A DNA stretch of 64,000 nucleotides, taken from the NCBI RefSeq assembly GCF_000026225.1, contig NC_011740.1, positions 4,402,001 to 4,466,000 on the forward strand. Reading direction: 5' to 3'. The DNA comes from Escherichia fergusonii ATCC 35469 (GTDB lineage: Bacteria > Pseudomonadota > Gammaproteobacteria > Enterobacterales > Enterobacteriaceae). Position 1 is the stretch's first letter. Each line of letters opens with the position of its first letter. Shown piece by piece: positions 18,006-26,449 of the stretch. The translations under genes and the position numbers were made by a program. Below the pieces are notes generated by a model. That model made no database searches. It worked only from the letters and a program-made list of their open reading frames with translations, and had not been told where the DNA came from.

Positions 18006-19031
18006 GTGATGCCTCAATCTCTCCCGGACACTACGCCGCCGAAAAGGCGCTTTCGCTGGCCAACGGGAATGCCGCAGCTGGCGGCGCTATTGCTGGTGCT
18101 GCTGGTCGATAGCCTGGTGGCCCCGCATTTCTGGCAGGTGGTGCTTCAGGATGGGCGTTTGTTCGGTAGCCCTATCGACATTCTTAATCGCGCCGCCCCC
18201 GTTGCGCTACTGGCGATTGGTATGACGCTGGTGATCGCCACTGGTGGGATTGATCTCTCCGTGGGGGCGGTGATGGCTATCGCCGGAGCCACAACGGCTG
18301 CGATGACGGTCGCGGGATTCAGCCTGCCAATTGTTTTGTTAAGCGCCCTGGGCACTGGCATCCTGGCGGGATTGTGGAACGGCATACTGGTGGCGATCCT
18401 CAAAATTCAGCCGTTTGTTGCCACTTTGATCCTAATGGTCGCCGGACGAGGTGTGGCGCAATTGATCACCTCCGGGCAGATCGTCACGTTCAACTCGCCG
18501 GATCTCTCATGGTTTGGCAGTGGATCGCTGTTGTTCCTGCCAACGCCAGTCATTATTGCGGTGCTGACGCTTCTTCTGTTCTGGCTGTTGACCCGCAAAA
18601 CGGCACTGGGGATGTTTATCGAAGCTGTTGGTATCAACATTCGGGCGGCAAAAAATGCCGGAGTCAACACGCGGATCATCGTCATGCTCACCTACGTGTT
18701 GAGTGGGCTATGTGCGGCGATTGCGGGCATAATCGTGGCGGCTGATATTCGCGGTGCCGATGCCAATAACGCCGGGTTATGGCTGGAACTGGACGCCATT
18801 CTTGCGGTGGTGATTGGCGGTGGATCGCTGATGGGCGGGCGCTTTAACCTGCTGCTCTCAGTAGTGGGTGCGCTGATTATTCAGGGAATGAATACCGGGA
18901 TCTTGCTTTCGGGCTTTCCGCCAGAGATGAACCAGGTGGTGAAAGCAGTGGTGGTGCTTTGCGTGCTGATTGTTCAGTCGCAACGCTTTATAAGTCTGAT
19001 TAAAGGAGTGCGTAGACGTGATAAAACGTAA
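18006..19031 (+). CDS. ytfT: galactofuranose ABC importer, permease YtfT
   Basis: Inner-membrane permease of the RbsC/AraH type, 341 residues with about nine or ten hydrophobic helices. The repeated motif TGGIDLSVGAVMA (also in YjfF) is typical of the family. A GTG start at 18006 after AAGGAGAACA gives the expected N-terminus; the next codon is ATG. It overlaps yjfF by 14 bases. YtfT and YjfF probably form a heterodimeric channel. Confidence 0.95.
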   Translation: MMPQSLPDTTPPKRRFRWPTGMPQLAALLLVLLVDSLVAPHFWQVVLQDGRLFGSPIDILNRAAPVALLAIGMTLVIATGGIDLSVGAVMAIAGATTAAMTVAGFSLPIVLLSALGTGILAGLWNGILVAILKIQPFVATLILMVAGRGVAQLITSGQIVTFNSPDLSWFGSGSLLFLPTPVIIAVLTLLLFWLLTRKTALGMFIEAVGINIRAAKNAGVNTRIIVMLTYVLSGLCAAIAGIIVAADIRGADANNAGLWLELDAILAVVIGGGSLMGGRFNLLLSVVGALIIQGMNTGILLSGFPPEMNQVVKAVVVLCVLIVQSQRFISLIKGVRRRDKT

Positions 19032-20013
19032 CCTGCCGCTTATGATCACCATCGGCGTCTTTGTGCTGGGCTATCTCTACTGCCTGACGCAGTTCCCCGG
19101 TTTTGCTTCCACAAGAGTGATCTGCAATATCCTGACCGATAACGCCTTTCTTGGGATCATCGCCGTCGGCATGACTTTTGTGATCCTCTCCGGTGGGATC
19201 GATCTCTCCGTCGGTTCGGTGATCGCCTTTACTGGTGTGTTTCTGGCAAAAGTGATTGGCGATTTCGGCCTCTCGCCGCTGCTGGCGTTTCCACTGGTGC
19301 TGGTGATGGGCTGTGCCTTCGGCGCATTTATGGGGCTTCTGATTGACGCCCTGAAGATCCCGGCGTTTATCATTACCCTGGCAGGAATGTTCTTTTTGCG
19401 CGGCGTTAGCTATCTCGTTTCGGAAGAATCGATCCCGATAAACCATCCCATTTATGACACGCTTTCAAGCCTGGCGTGGAAAATCCCCGGCGGTGGTCGC
19501 TTAAGCGCGATGGGGTTGCTGATGCTGGCAGTGGTGGTTATCGGCATATTTCTCGCGCATCGTACTCGTTTTGGTAATCAGGTATATGCCATTGGTGGCA
19601 ACGCGACGTCGGCGAACCTGATGGGGATTTCCACTCGCAGCACCACTATCCGCATTTATATGCTCTCCACCGGGCTGGCAACGCTGGCGGGGATAGTCTT
19701 CTCGATTTATACCCAGGCCGGATATGCGCTGGCGGGCGTAGGTGTGGAACTGGACGCTATCGCCTCAGTAGTGATTGGCGGTACGTTGTTAAGTGGTGGG
19801 GTAGGAACGGTGCTGGGAACGCTTTTTGGCGTGGCGATTCAGGGGCTCATTCAGACTTATATAAACTTTGATGGCACGCTGAGCTCATGGTGGACGAAAA
19901 TTGCCATCGGTATTTTGTTATTCATTTTTATTGCCTTACAGCGTGGGTTAACGGTGCTGTGGGAGAATCGTCAGAGTTCGCCAGTGACAAGAATCAATAT
20001 TGCGCAGGAATAA
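19018..20013 (+). CDS. yjfF: galactofuranose ABC importer, permease YjfF
   Basis: Second permease of the importer, 331 residues, with a GTG start overlapping the end of ytfT and AAAGGAG upstream. It has about nine to ten transmembrane helices and the motif SGGIDLSVGSVIAF, parallel to YtfT. It is the last gene of the ytfQRT-yjfF operon and is followed by a hairpin shared with the convergent fbp. Confidence 0.95.
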   Translation: MIKRNLPLMITIGVFVLGYLYCLTQFPGFASTRVICNILTDNAFLGIIAVGMTFVILSGGIDLSVGSVIAFTGVFLAKVIGDFGLSPLLAFPLVLVMGCAFGAFMGLLIDALKIPAFIITLAGMFFLRGVSYLVSEESIPINHPIYDTLSSLAWKIPGGGRLSAMGLLMLAVVVIGIFLAHRTRFGNQVYAIGGNATSANLMGISTRSTTIRIYMLSTGLATLAGIVFSIYTQAGYALAGVGVELDAIASVVIGGTLLSGGVGTVLGTLFGVAIQGLIQTYINFDGTLSSWWTKIAIGILLFIFIALQRGLTVLWENRQSSPVTRINIAQE

Positions 20014-20016
20014 TAA

Positions 20017-20038
20017 CGCCTCTCCGTGTGGAGAGGCG
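20017..20038. terminator. hairpin between convergent yjfF and fbp
   Basis: CGCCTCTCC-GTGT-GGAGAGGCG, a perfect 9-bp stem that starts four bases after the yjfF stop. It lacks a clear T tract on either side, so it may act as an mRNA 3'-end stabiliser or a bidirectional terminator. Confidence 0.65.
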
Positions 20039-20045
20039 CAGGAGA

Positions 20046-21044
20046 TTACGCGTCCGGGAACTCACGGATAAAGCGTTCGACATCTTCAACCATATGGTCA
20101 TTGCCAACGAAGAATGAACGGCGCTGGTGCAGGGTTTCCGGGATGATATCCAGAATACGCTCTTTGCCATCGCTCGCTTTACCGCCCGCTTGTTCCGCCA
20201 GGAATGCCATCGGGTTGCACTCATACAGCAAACGCAGTTTACCGTCCGGGTGGCTGGCGGTGCTTGGGTAGAGATAAATCCCACCTTTCAGCAGGTTACG
20301 GTGGAAATCTGCGACCAGTGAACCGATATAACGTGAGGTATATGGACGGTTGGTGGACTTATCTTCTTCCTGGCAGAATTTAATGTACTTCTTCACCCCG
20401 TTCGGAAACTTAATGTAGTTCCCTTCGTTGATGGAGTAGGTTGAGCCTTTCTCCGGGAAACGCATTTTTTCCTGGCACAGGCAGAAAACGCCGAGTGACG
20501 GATCATAAGTAAAGGCGTGGACGCCGCAGCCAGTGGTGTAAACCAGCATGGTAGATGAGCCGTATACCACGTAACCTGCCGCAACTTGTTTGTTACCAGG
20601 CTGGAGGAAATCTTCTTCCGTTACCGGCGTGCCAACAGGTGTAACGCGGCGGTAGATGGAGAAAATGGTACCGACAGAGACGTTAACATCGATGTTGGAC
20701 GAGCCATCCAGAGGGTCCATCAGCACAACGTATTTTGCGTGTTCACAGCCATCAAAGACGACAATCCCATCTTCTTCTTCGGATGCAATGCCCGCAACGA
20801 TATCGCGCGCTTTCAGTGCGGCTTTCAATTTTTCATTAGCGAACAAGTCGAGTTTCTGCTGAACCTCGCCCTGCACATTCTCAGCACCGCTGGCACCCAG
20901 GATATCAACCAGTCCTGCTTTGTTGATATCGCGATGGATAATCTTGGCGCCCAGTTTTATTGCCGACAGCAAAGCAGTGAGCTCACCGGTAGCATGAGAA
21001 AACTCGTGCTGCTTTTCGACAATAAATTCACCTAACGTTTTCAT
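20046..21044 (-). CDS. fbp: fructose-1,6-bisphosphatase class 1
   Basis: Gluconeogenic enzyme that hydrolyses fructose 1,6-bisphosphate and is inhibited by AMP. It has 332 residues. The metal-binding motif DPLDGSSNID sits at residues 110-119, with the upstream acidic SEEED cluster at about 89-92. The start at 21044 matches the known N-terminus MKTLGEFIVE and follows CAGGGAAAGTTTT. It is a single-gene unit, divergent from mpl. Confidence 0.98.
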   Translation of the reverse strand: MKTLGEFIVEKQHEFSHATGELTALLSAIKLGAKIIHRDINKAGLVDILGASGAENVQGEVQQKLDLFANEKLKAALKARDIVAGIASEEEDGIVVFDGCEHAKYVVLMDPLDGSSNIDVNVSVGTIFSIYRRVTPVGTPVTEEDFLQPGNKQVAAGYVVYGSSTMLVYTTGCGVHAFTYDPSLGVFCLCQEKMRFPEKGSTYSINEGNYIKFPNGVKKYIKFCQEEDKSTNRPYTSRYIGSLVADFHRNLLKGGIYLYPSTASHPDGKLRLLYECNPMAFLAEQAGGKASDGKERILDIIPETLHQRRSFFVGNDHMVEDVERFIREFPDA

Positions 21045-21219
21045 AAAACTTTCCCTGCAATGATTATGGAGTAAAGCGACCGCCACAATCTTAACAAATA
21101 ATCTGAATGTTGCGCTCAGGTGAATCGCGCCAGCAAATTACGGATTATCCTGAAATGCGTTTCTCAGTTGCCCGACATATGCGTAAAATGAACGGCAGAT
21201 TAAAAAAGGATAGTGACGT

Positions 21220-22593
21220 ATGCGCATTCATATTTTAGGAATTTGTGGCACGTTTATGGGCGGTCTGGCGATGCTGGCGCGCCAGTTAGGCCATGAAGTA
21301 ACGGGTTCGGACGCCAATGTGTATCCGCCGATGAGCACCTTACTTGAGAAGCAAGGCATTGAACTGATTCAGGGTTACGATGCCAGCCAGCTCGATCCAC
21401 AGCCGGATCTGGTGATTATTGGCAACGCCATGACCCGTGGAAATCCGTGTGTGGAAGCGGTACTGGAAAAAAACATCCCTTATATGTCAGGTCCACAGTG
21501 GTTGCACGATTTTGTGCTGCGCGACCGCTGGGTGTTGGCCGTTGCCGGTACACACGGCAAAACCACCACCGCGGGAATGACGACCTGGATTCTGGAACAG
21601 TGCGGTTACAAACCGGGATTTGTGATTGGTGGTGTGCCGGGGAACTTTGAGGTTTCGGCGCGTCTGGGCGAAAGTGACTTCTTTGTTATTGAAGCGGATG
21701 AGTATGACTGTGCCTTCTTCGACAAACGCTCTAAATTTGTCCACTACTGCCCGCGTACGCTGATCCTCAACAACCTTGAGTTCGATCATGCAGATATCTT
21801 TGACGACCTGAAAGCGATCCAGAAACAGTTCCACCATCTGGTGCGTATCGTTCCGGGGCAGGGGCGTATTATCTGGCCTGAAAACGACATCAACCTGAAA
21901 CAGACCATGGCGATGGGCTGCTGGAGCGAGCAGGAGCTGGTGGGCGAGCAGGGGCACTGGCAGGCGAAAAAGCTGACCACTGACGCTTCCGAATGGGAAG
22001 TCTTGCTGGATGGCGAAAAAGTGGGCGAAGTGAAATGGTCGCTGGTGGGCGAACATAATATGCACAACGGCCTGATGGCGATTGCGGCGGCCCGTCATGT
22101 TGGCGTAGCGCCAGCAGATGCTGCTAACGCGCTGGGTTCGTTTATTAACGCTCGTCGTCGTCTGGAGTTGCGCGGTGAAGCAAATGGCGTGACGGTGTAT
22201 GACGATTTTGCCCATCACCCGACGGCGATTCTGGCAACGCTGGCGGCGCTGCGTGGCAAAGTTGGCGGTACGGCGCGCATTATTGCCGTGCTGGAACCGC
22301 GCTCGAATACCATGAAAATGGGGATCTGCAAAGACGATTTGGCACCGTCGTTAGGTCGTGCCGATGAAGTCTTCTTACTGCAACCGGCGCATATTCCGTG
22401 GCAGGTCGCAGAAGTGGCAGAAGCCTGCGTTCAGCCTGCACACTGGAGCGGCGATGTTGATACGCTGGCAGATATGGTGGTGAAAACCGCTCAGCCGGGC
22501 GATCACATTCTGGTGATGAGTAACGGCGGTTTTGGTGGTATTCATCAGAAACTGCTGGATGGACTAGCGAAGAAAGCGGAAGCCGCGCAGTAA
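21220..22593 (+). CDS. mpl: UDP-MurNAc:L-Ala-gamma-D-Glu-meso-DAP ligase
   Basis: Murein peptide ligase that attaches recovered tripeptide to UDP-MurNAc in cell-wall recycling. At 457 residues it belongs to the Mur ligase family. An N-terminal Rossmann domain begins MRIHILGICGTFMGG, the ATP-binding loop GTHGKTTT lies at residues 110-117, and the C-terminal domain carries DDFAHHPTA. It follows AAAAGGATAGTGACGT and is a single gene followed by a REP element. Confidence 0.97.
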   Translation: MRIHILGICGTFMGGLAMLARQLGHEVTGSDANVYPPMSTLLEKQGIELIQGYDASQLDPQPDLVIIGNAMTRGNPCVEAVLEKNIPYMSGPQWLHDFVLRDRWVLAVAGTHGKTTTAGMTTWILEQCGYKPGFVIGGVPGNFEVSARLGESDFFVIEADEYDCAFFDKRSKFVHYCPRTLILNNLEFDHADIFDDLKAIQKQFHHLVRIVPGQGRIIWPENDINLKQTMAMGCWSEQELVGEQGHWQAKKLTTDASEWEVLLDGEKVGEVKWSLVGEHNMHNGLMAIAAARHVGVAPADAANALGSFINARRRLELRGEANGVTVYDDFAHHPTAILATLAALRGKVGGTARIIAVLEPRSNTMKMGICKDDLAPSLGRADEVFLLQPAHIPWQVAEVAEACVQPAHWSGDVDTLADMVVKTAQPGDHILVMSNGGFGGIHQKLLDGLAKKAEAAQ

Positions 22594-22616
22594 TTCGGCC
22601 TCAGCCTGAGATAGTA

Positions 22617-22652
22617 TTGCCGGATAAGGCGTTCACGCCGCATCCGGCAAAC
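22617..22652. repeat. REP element between mpl and yjgA
   Basis: TTGCCGGATAAGGCG...CCGCATCCGGCAA, one near-perfect REP palindrome between the convergent mpl and yjgA genes. Confidence 0.85.
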
Positions 22653-22675
22653 CATACTCACATCAACAACGAAAA

Positions 22676-23227
22676 TTACCCTTCGTTTTCCGCTAACTCA
22701 CGCAGATATTGGAAAATCTGGCGCGCGGATTTCGGCGGCTTATTCCCTTCTTTCTCTTTCTTCGCGTTGCGGATCAGAGTACGCAGTTGCTGACGATCGG
22801 CATCGGGCCACAGATTTAATACTTCAGCAATGGCGTCATCACCCTGGTCGATCAGACGATCGCGCAGGTTTTCCAGTTTATGGAACAACACCACCTGCTG
22901 GTTGTGGCGATTTTTCAGCTTATCCAGCGCCTGACGGATCGGTTCTACGTCGCGCTGGCGCAGCATCTTACCGATGAGCTGCAACTGGCGGCGGCGACCT
23001 TCCATCTTAATACGCTGGGCGAGCTCAATAGCCGCGCGCAGATCCGCGTCTAACGGGATCTTATCCAGCGCGTTTTTCCCCAGATCAACAATTTCTGCGC
23101 CAAGGCGTTTTAGCTCCTCGGCATCACGTTTAATTTCACTTTTACTGACCCAGATAATTTCATCGTCTTCGTCTTCGATGTCATCACCGGGAACGTCGTC
23201 GAGCCAGTCTTCGGGCTGCTTAGTCAT
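22676..23227 (-). CDS. yjgA: ribosome biogenesis factor YjgA (DarP)
   Basis: 183-residue DUF615 protein associated with pre-50S ribosomal particles; it is proposed to assist late assembly of the peptidyl transferase centre. The N-terminus is acidic ([14 protein letters not shown]) and the remainder is highly charged and helical. The start follows AAGGAGCCTGAG. It is divergent from pmbA. Confidence 0.93.
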
Positions 23228-23320
23228 CTCAGGCTCCTTAAAAAAAGAGGCTAATGTTACCAGTTAAGATGCGCACTGAAAAACGGTTCTCTGTTAGACT
23301 TCAGAGAAACTCTCTACATT

Positions 23321-24673
23321 ATGGCACTTGCAATGAAAGTAATCTCTCAAGTTGAAGCGCAGCGCAAGATTCTGGAAGACGCAGTTTCCACTGCGCTGGA
23401 GTTGGCCTCAGGCAAATCGGACGGTGCGGAAGTTGCCGTCAGCAAGACCACCGGCATTAGCGTTAGCACGCGATATGGCGAAGTGGAGAATGTCGAATTC
23501 AATAGCGATGGCGCGCTGGGGATCACTGTTTATCACCAGAACCGCAAAGGCAGCGCATCGTCTACCGATTTAAGTCCGCAGGCCATTGCCCGCACCGTAC
23601 AGGCAGCGCTGGATATTGCCCGTTATACCTCGCCAGATCCCTGTGCCGGCGTGGCAGACAAAGAGCTGCTGGCCTTTGACGCACCGGATCTCGACTTATT
23701 CCACCCTGCGGAAGTTTCCCCGGATGAAGCTATTGAACTGGCTGCTCGCGCAGAACAGGCAGCATTACAGGCGGATAAACGCATCACCAATACCGAAGGC
23801 GGCAGTTTTAACAGCCACTACGGCGTAAAAGTTTTTGGCAACAGCCACGGCATGTTGCAGGGTTATTGCTCAACGCGTCATTCACTCTCAAGCTGCGTAA
23901 TTGCCGAAGAAAATGGCGATATGGAGCGTGATTACGCCTACACCATTGGTCGCGCGATGAGCGATCTGCAAACGCCAGAGTGGGTCGGGGCCGATTGTGC
24001 TCGCCGTACTTTATCGCGCCTGTCACCGCGTAAACTTTCCACCATGAAAGCGCCGGTAATTTTTGCCAATGAAGTGGCAACCGGACTTTTTGGGCATCTG
24101 GTTGGGGCGATAGCGGGTGGATCGGTTTACCGTAAATCCACCTTCCTGCTGGATTCGCTGGGTAAACAAATTCTACCGGATTGGCTGACCATTGAAGAGC
24201 ATCCGCATCTGCTGAAAGGGCTGGCCTCCACGCCATTCGATAGCGAAGGTGTGCGCACCGAGCGCCGCGATATCGTCAAAGATGGTATCCTGACTCAGTG
24301 GCTGCTGACCAGCTATTCGGCGCGGAAACTGGGGCTGAAAAGCACCGGACATGCGGGCGGTATTCACAACTGGCGGATTGCCGGACAAGGGCTAAGCTTC
24401 GAACAAATGCTCAAAGAGATGGGCACCGGGCTGGTGGTGACGGAGCTAATGGGCCAGGGCGTGAGTGCCATTACCGGTGATTATTCCCGTGGTGCAGCGG
24501 GCTTCTGGGTAGAGAATGGCGAAATTCAGTATCCGGTTAGCGAAATCACCATCGCAGGTAATTTAAAAGATATGTGGCGCAATATTGTCACCGTCGGTAA
24601 CGATATTGAAACACGCAGCAATATACAGTGTGGTTCTGTGCTGTTGCCGGAGATGAAAATCGCCGGGCAGTAA
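23321..24673 (+). CDS. pmbA: TldD/TldE protease subunit PmbA (TldE)
   Basis: 450-residue subunit of the TldD/TldE heterodimeric metalloprotease, which removes leader peptides (microcin B17 maturation) and degrades the antitoxin CcdA. TldE lacks the zinc motif, which is in TldD, encoded elsewhere. The sequence is continuous with the known protein, including the C-terminus QCGSVLLPEMKIAGQ. It is followed by a hairpin and cybC. Confidence 0.96.
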   Translation: MALAMKVISQVEAQRKILEDAVSTALELASGKSDGAEVAVSKTTGISVSTRYGEVENVEFNSDGALGITVYHQNRKGSASSTDLSPQAIARTVQAALDIARYTSPDPCAGVADKELLAFDAPDLDLFHPAEVSPDEAIELAARAEQAALQADKRITNTEGGSFNSHYGVKVFGNSHGMLQGYCSTRHSLSSCVIAEENGDMERDYAYTIGRAMSDLQTPEWVGADCARRTLSRLSPRKLSTMKAPVIFANEVATGLFGHLVGAIAGGSVYRKSTFLLDSLGKQILPDWLTIEEHPHLLKGLASTPFDSEGVRTERRDIVKDGILTQWLLTSYSARKLGLKSTGHAGGIHNWRIAGQGLSFEQMLKEMGTGLVVTELMGQGVSAITGDYSRGAAGFWVENGEIQYPVSEITIAGNLKDMWRNIVTVGNDIETRSNIQCGSVLLPEMKIAGQ

Positions 24674-24677
24674 AAAA

Positions 24678-24705
24678 AGGCGCGACCTGCCGCGCCAAAT
24701 CTTAA
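24678..24705 (+). terminator. hairpin between pmbA and cybC
   Basis: GGCGCG-ACCTG-CCGCGCC forms a compact GC-rich stem, but the tail AAATCTTAAT is weak, so partial read-through into cybC is likely. Confidence 0.5.
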
Positions 24706-24725
24706 TAAGAAAAAGGAAGTGAGCA

Positions 24726-25112
24726 ATGCGTAAAAGCCTGTTAGCTATTCTTGCAGTCTCCTCGTTGGTATTCAGTTCGGCGTCGTTTGCCGCTGATCTT
24801 GAAGACAATATGGAAACCCTCAACGACAATTTAAAAGTGGTCGAAAAAGCCGATAACGCGGCGCAAGTCAAAGACGCGTTAACCAAAATGCGCGCAGCGG
24901 CGCTGGATGCGCAAAAAGCAACGCCGCCCAAGCTCGAAGGCAAATCGCCAGACAGCCCGGAGATGAAAGACTTCCGCCACGGTTTCGACATTCTGGTCGG
25001 TCAGATTGACGACGCGCTGAAGCTGGCTAATGAAGGTAAAGTAAAAGAAGCGCAGGCTGCCGCAGAGCAACTGAAAACGACCCGCAACGCCTATCACCAG
25101 AAGTATCGTTAA
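24726..25112 (+). CDS. cybC: cytochrome b562
   Basis: Soluble periplasmic four-helix-bundle haem protein. It has 128 residues with an intact signal peptide cleaved at SFA-ADLEDN, leaving a 106-residue mature form. The haem ligands Met7 (DNMET) and His102 (NAYHQKYR) of the mature protein are present. As I recall, the K-12 copy is a pseudogene; this one is complete, with AAGGAAG upstream. The physiological partner is unknown. Confidence 0.95.
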   Translation: MRKSLLAILAVSSLVFSSASFAADLEDNMETLNDNLKVVEKADNAAQVKDALTKMRAAALDAQKATPPKLEGKSPDSPEMKDFRHGFDILVGQIDDALKLANEGKVKEAQAAAEQLKTTRNAYHQKYR

Positions 25113-25119
25113 TTCCTTA

Positions 25120-25145
25120 TTGGGCGGTGAAACGTTACCGCCCAA
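25120..25145 (+). terminator. terminator after cybC
   Basis: TTGGGCGGT-GAAACGTT-ACCGCCCAA, a perfect 9-bp stem followed by CGCTTTCTTCCCC. Confidence 0.75.
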
Positions 25146-25241
25146 CGCTTTCTTCCCCTTCGTAAAATCACCGCAATATCTATCTTCACTACCGCATATT
25201 CCTGCGTGTCGTCCTCATTTTTGCGAGGCGTTTTCCAGAAA

Positions 25242-25277
25242 TGAATGTAATGCATATGTAATGCTATAATGCATTAC
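25242..25277 (+). promoter_or_regulatory. promoter and operator of the RelBE-like pair
   Basis: A perfect 9-bp inverted repeat, GTAATGCAT (25247-25255) and ATGCATTAC (25269-25277), encloses a consensus -10 box TATAAT (25265-25270). A third partial copy, GTAATGCTAT, lies in the middle. This layout fits autorepression by an antitoxin or antitoxin-toxin complex that covers the -10 region. Confidence 0.75.
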
Positions 25278-25302
25278 ACTTTTCATAATTACCGGAGGCA
25301 TA

Positions 25303-25545
25303 ATGGCCACACTTAACGTCCGCCTGGATGACAAACTGAAAAATGAGGCTTATGCGGTGCTGGAAAAATTAAATATCACGCCTACTGAAGCAGTGCGGCA
25401 GCTGTTTCAGTACGTTGCGGAAAATGGACGAATGCCGGTAAAAACGCTCACTGTCAGTGATAGTGAAGAAGCCTTGTTACGCACTGTCAGGGAACGACTG
25501 GCCAACCCACAGGAGGCCATTAAGGTCCGACTGGATGAACTATGA
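25303..25545 (+). CDS. RelB/DinJ-family antitoxin
   Basis: 80-residue protein with an N-terminal ribbon-helix-helix (MATLNVRLDDKLKNEAYAVL, LNITPTEAVRQLFQYV) typical of RelB/DinJ DNA-binding antitoxins, and a charged C-terminal part expected to wrap the toxin. The ATG follows CCGGAGGCATA. The 3' end overlaps the toxin gene by 11 bases, the usual arrangement. The perfect inverted repeat upstream is its likely operator. K-12 has no genes between cybC and nrdG. Confidence 0.9.
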   Translation: MATLNVRLDDKLKNEAYAVLEKLNITPTEAVRQLFQYVAENGRMPVKTLTVSDSEEALLRTVRERLANPQEAIKVRLDEL

Positions 25546-25831
25546 ACTGGCTTTTGATCCGCGGGCGCTGAAAGAGTGGCAAAAACTGGGCGTGACAGTC
25601 CGGGAACAATTTAAAAAAAAGCTTGGGGATGTGCTGAAAAGGCCGCGCAATCCATCGGCTAAACTACGGGATTTGCCGGACTGCTACAAAATTAAGCTTC
25701 GCACACTGGGATATCGCCGGGTCTATCAGGTCAATGATAAAGAGTTACTCGTGTTGGTGATAGCTATTGGTAAGAGAGAGAGAACTCAGCCGTTTATGAA
25801 GACGCGACAAAACGGCTGGATGAGTGACTAA
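25535..25831 (+). CDS. RelE-family toxin (mRNA interferase)
   Basis: 98-residue homologue of E. coli RelE, collinear from MNYELAFDPRALKEWQKLG through DCYKIKLR and GKRER. RelE cleaves mRNA in the ribosomal A site. Aligned by eye to K-12 RelE, the catalytic or RNA-contact residues Lys52, Lys54, Arg61 and Arg81 are present. Position 87, tyrosine in RelE, is phenylalanine. The C-terminus differs and extends a little. The start at 25535 overlaps the antitoxin and has AGGAGG about 25 bases upstream, so translation is probably coupled. Its stop overlaps the convergent nrdG stop. Confidence 0.9.
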   Translation: MNYELAFDPRALKEWQKLGVTVREQFKKKLGDVLKRPRNPSAKLRDLPDCYKIKLRTLGYRRVYQVNDKELLVLVIAIGKRERTQPFMKTRQNGWMSD

Positions 25832-26292
25832 CGTAAATGATGCACCACCTGATTGCTGCTGCCGCGCCAGATCAGGGAAGGGTCTTTTAGATCCTGCATA
25901 AATTTGCCGTCGACCAGCACGTTAATCAAATCAACAACCTGCATTTGCGTAGCGTTGAGTTCGTCGAGTTTATAGCCTGTCCACACCCAGATGTCTTTAC
26001 CAGGACATTCGGCGCGGATGCGTTGTACCAGTTTCAGAATATCCGGCACGTTTTGCGGATGCAGCGGATCGCCGCCGGAGAGGGAAATACCCTGGCGTTT
26101 GATGCGGGTGTCATTCAGATCGTTAATGATCTGGTCTTCCATTGCTTTGGTAAATGGCTGACCGGAATTTACCCGCCAGGTGCTTTTGTTATAGCAACCG
26201 GGGCATTCATGAACACACCCGGAGACAAACAGGGTGCAGCGAGTGCCGGGGCCGTTGACGATGTCGACAGGATAGTACTGATGATAATTCAT
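25828..26292 (-). CDS. nrdG: anaerobic ribonucleotide reductase activating enzyme
   Basis: Radical SAM enzyme that installs the glycyl radical on NrdD. It has 154 residues from MNYHQYYPVD. The CX3CX2C cluster motif C-VHE-C-PG-C (Cys26, 30, 33) binds the [4Fe-4S] cluster, and SLSGGDPL is the SAM-binding GGD/E motif. The start at 26292 was preferred over an upstream in-frame codon lying towards the REP units. Its stop shares bases with the stop of the convergent RelE-like toxin. It is cotranscribed with nrdD across a BIME. Confidence 0.97.
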   Translation of the reverse strand: MNYHQYYPVDIVNGPGTRCTLFVSGCVHECPGCYNKSTWRVNSGQPFTKAMEDQIINDLNDTRIKRQGISLSGGDPLHPQNVPDILKLVQRIRAECPGKDIWVWTGYKLDELNATQMQVVDLINVLVDGKFMQDLKDPSLIWRGSSNQVVHHLR

Positions 26293-26337
26293 TATTTCGC
26301 CTGGCTTATCAGTCCGCGTGTAGGCTGTATCAGGCAA

Positions 26338-26430
<93 letters not shown>

Positions 26431-26449
26431 GCTTAGCGCAGAGTGAAGA

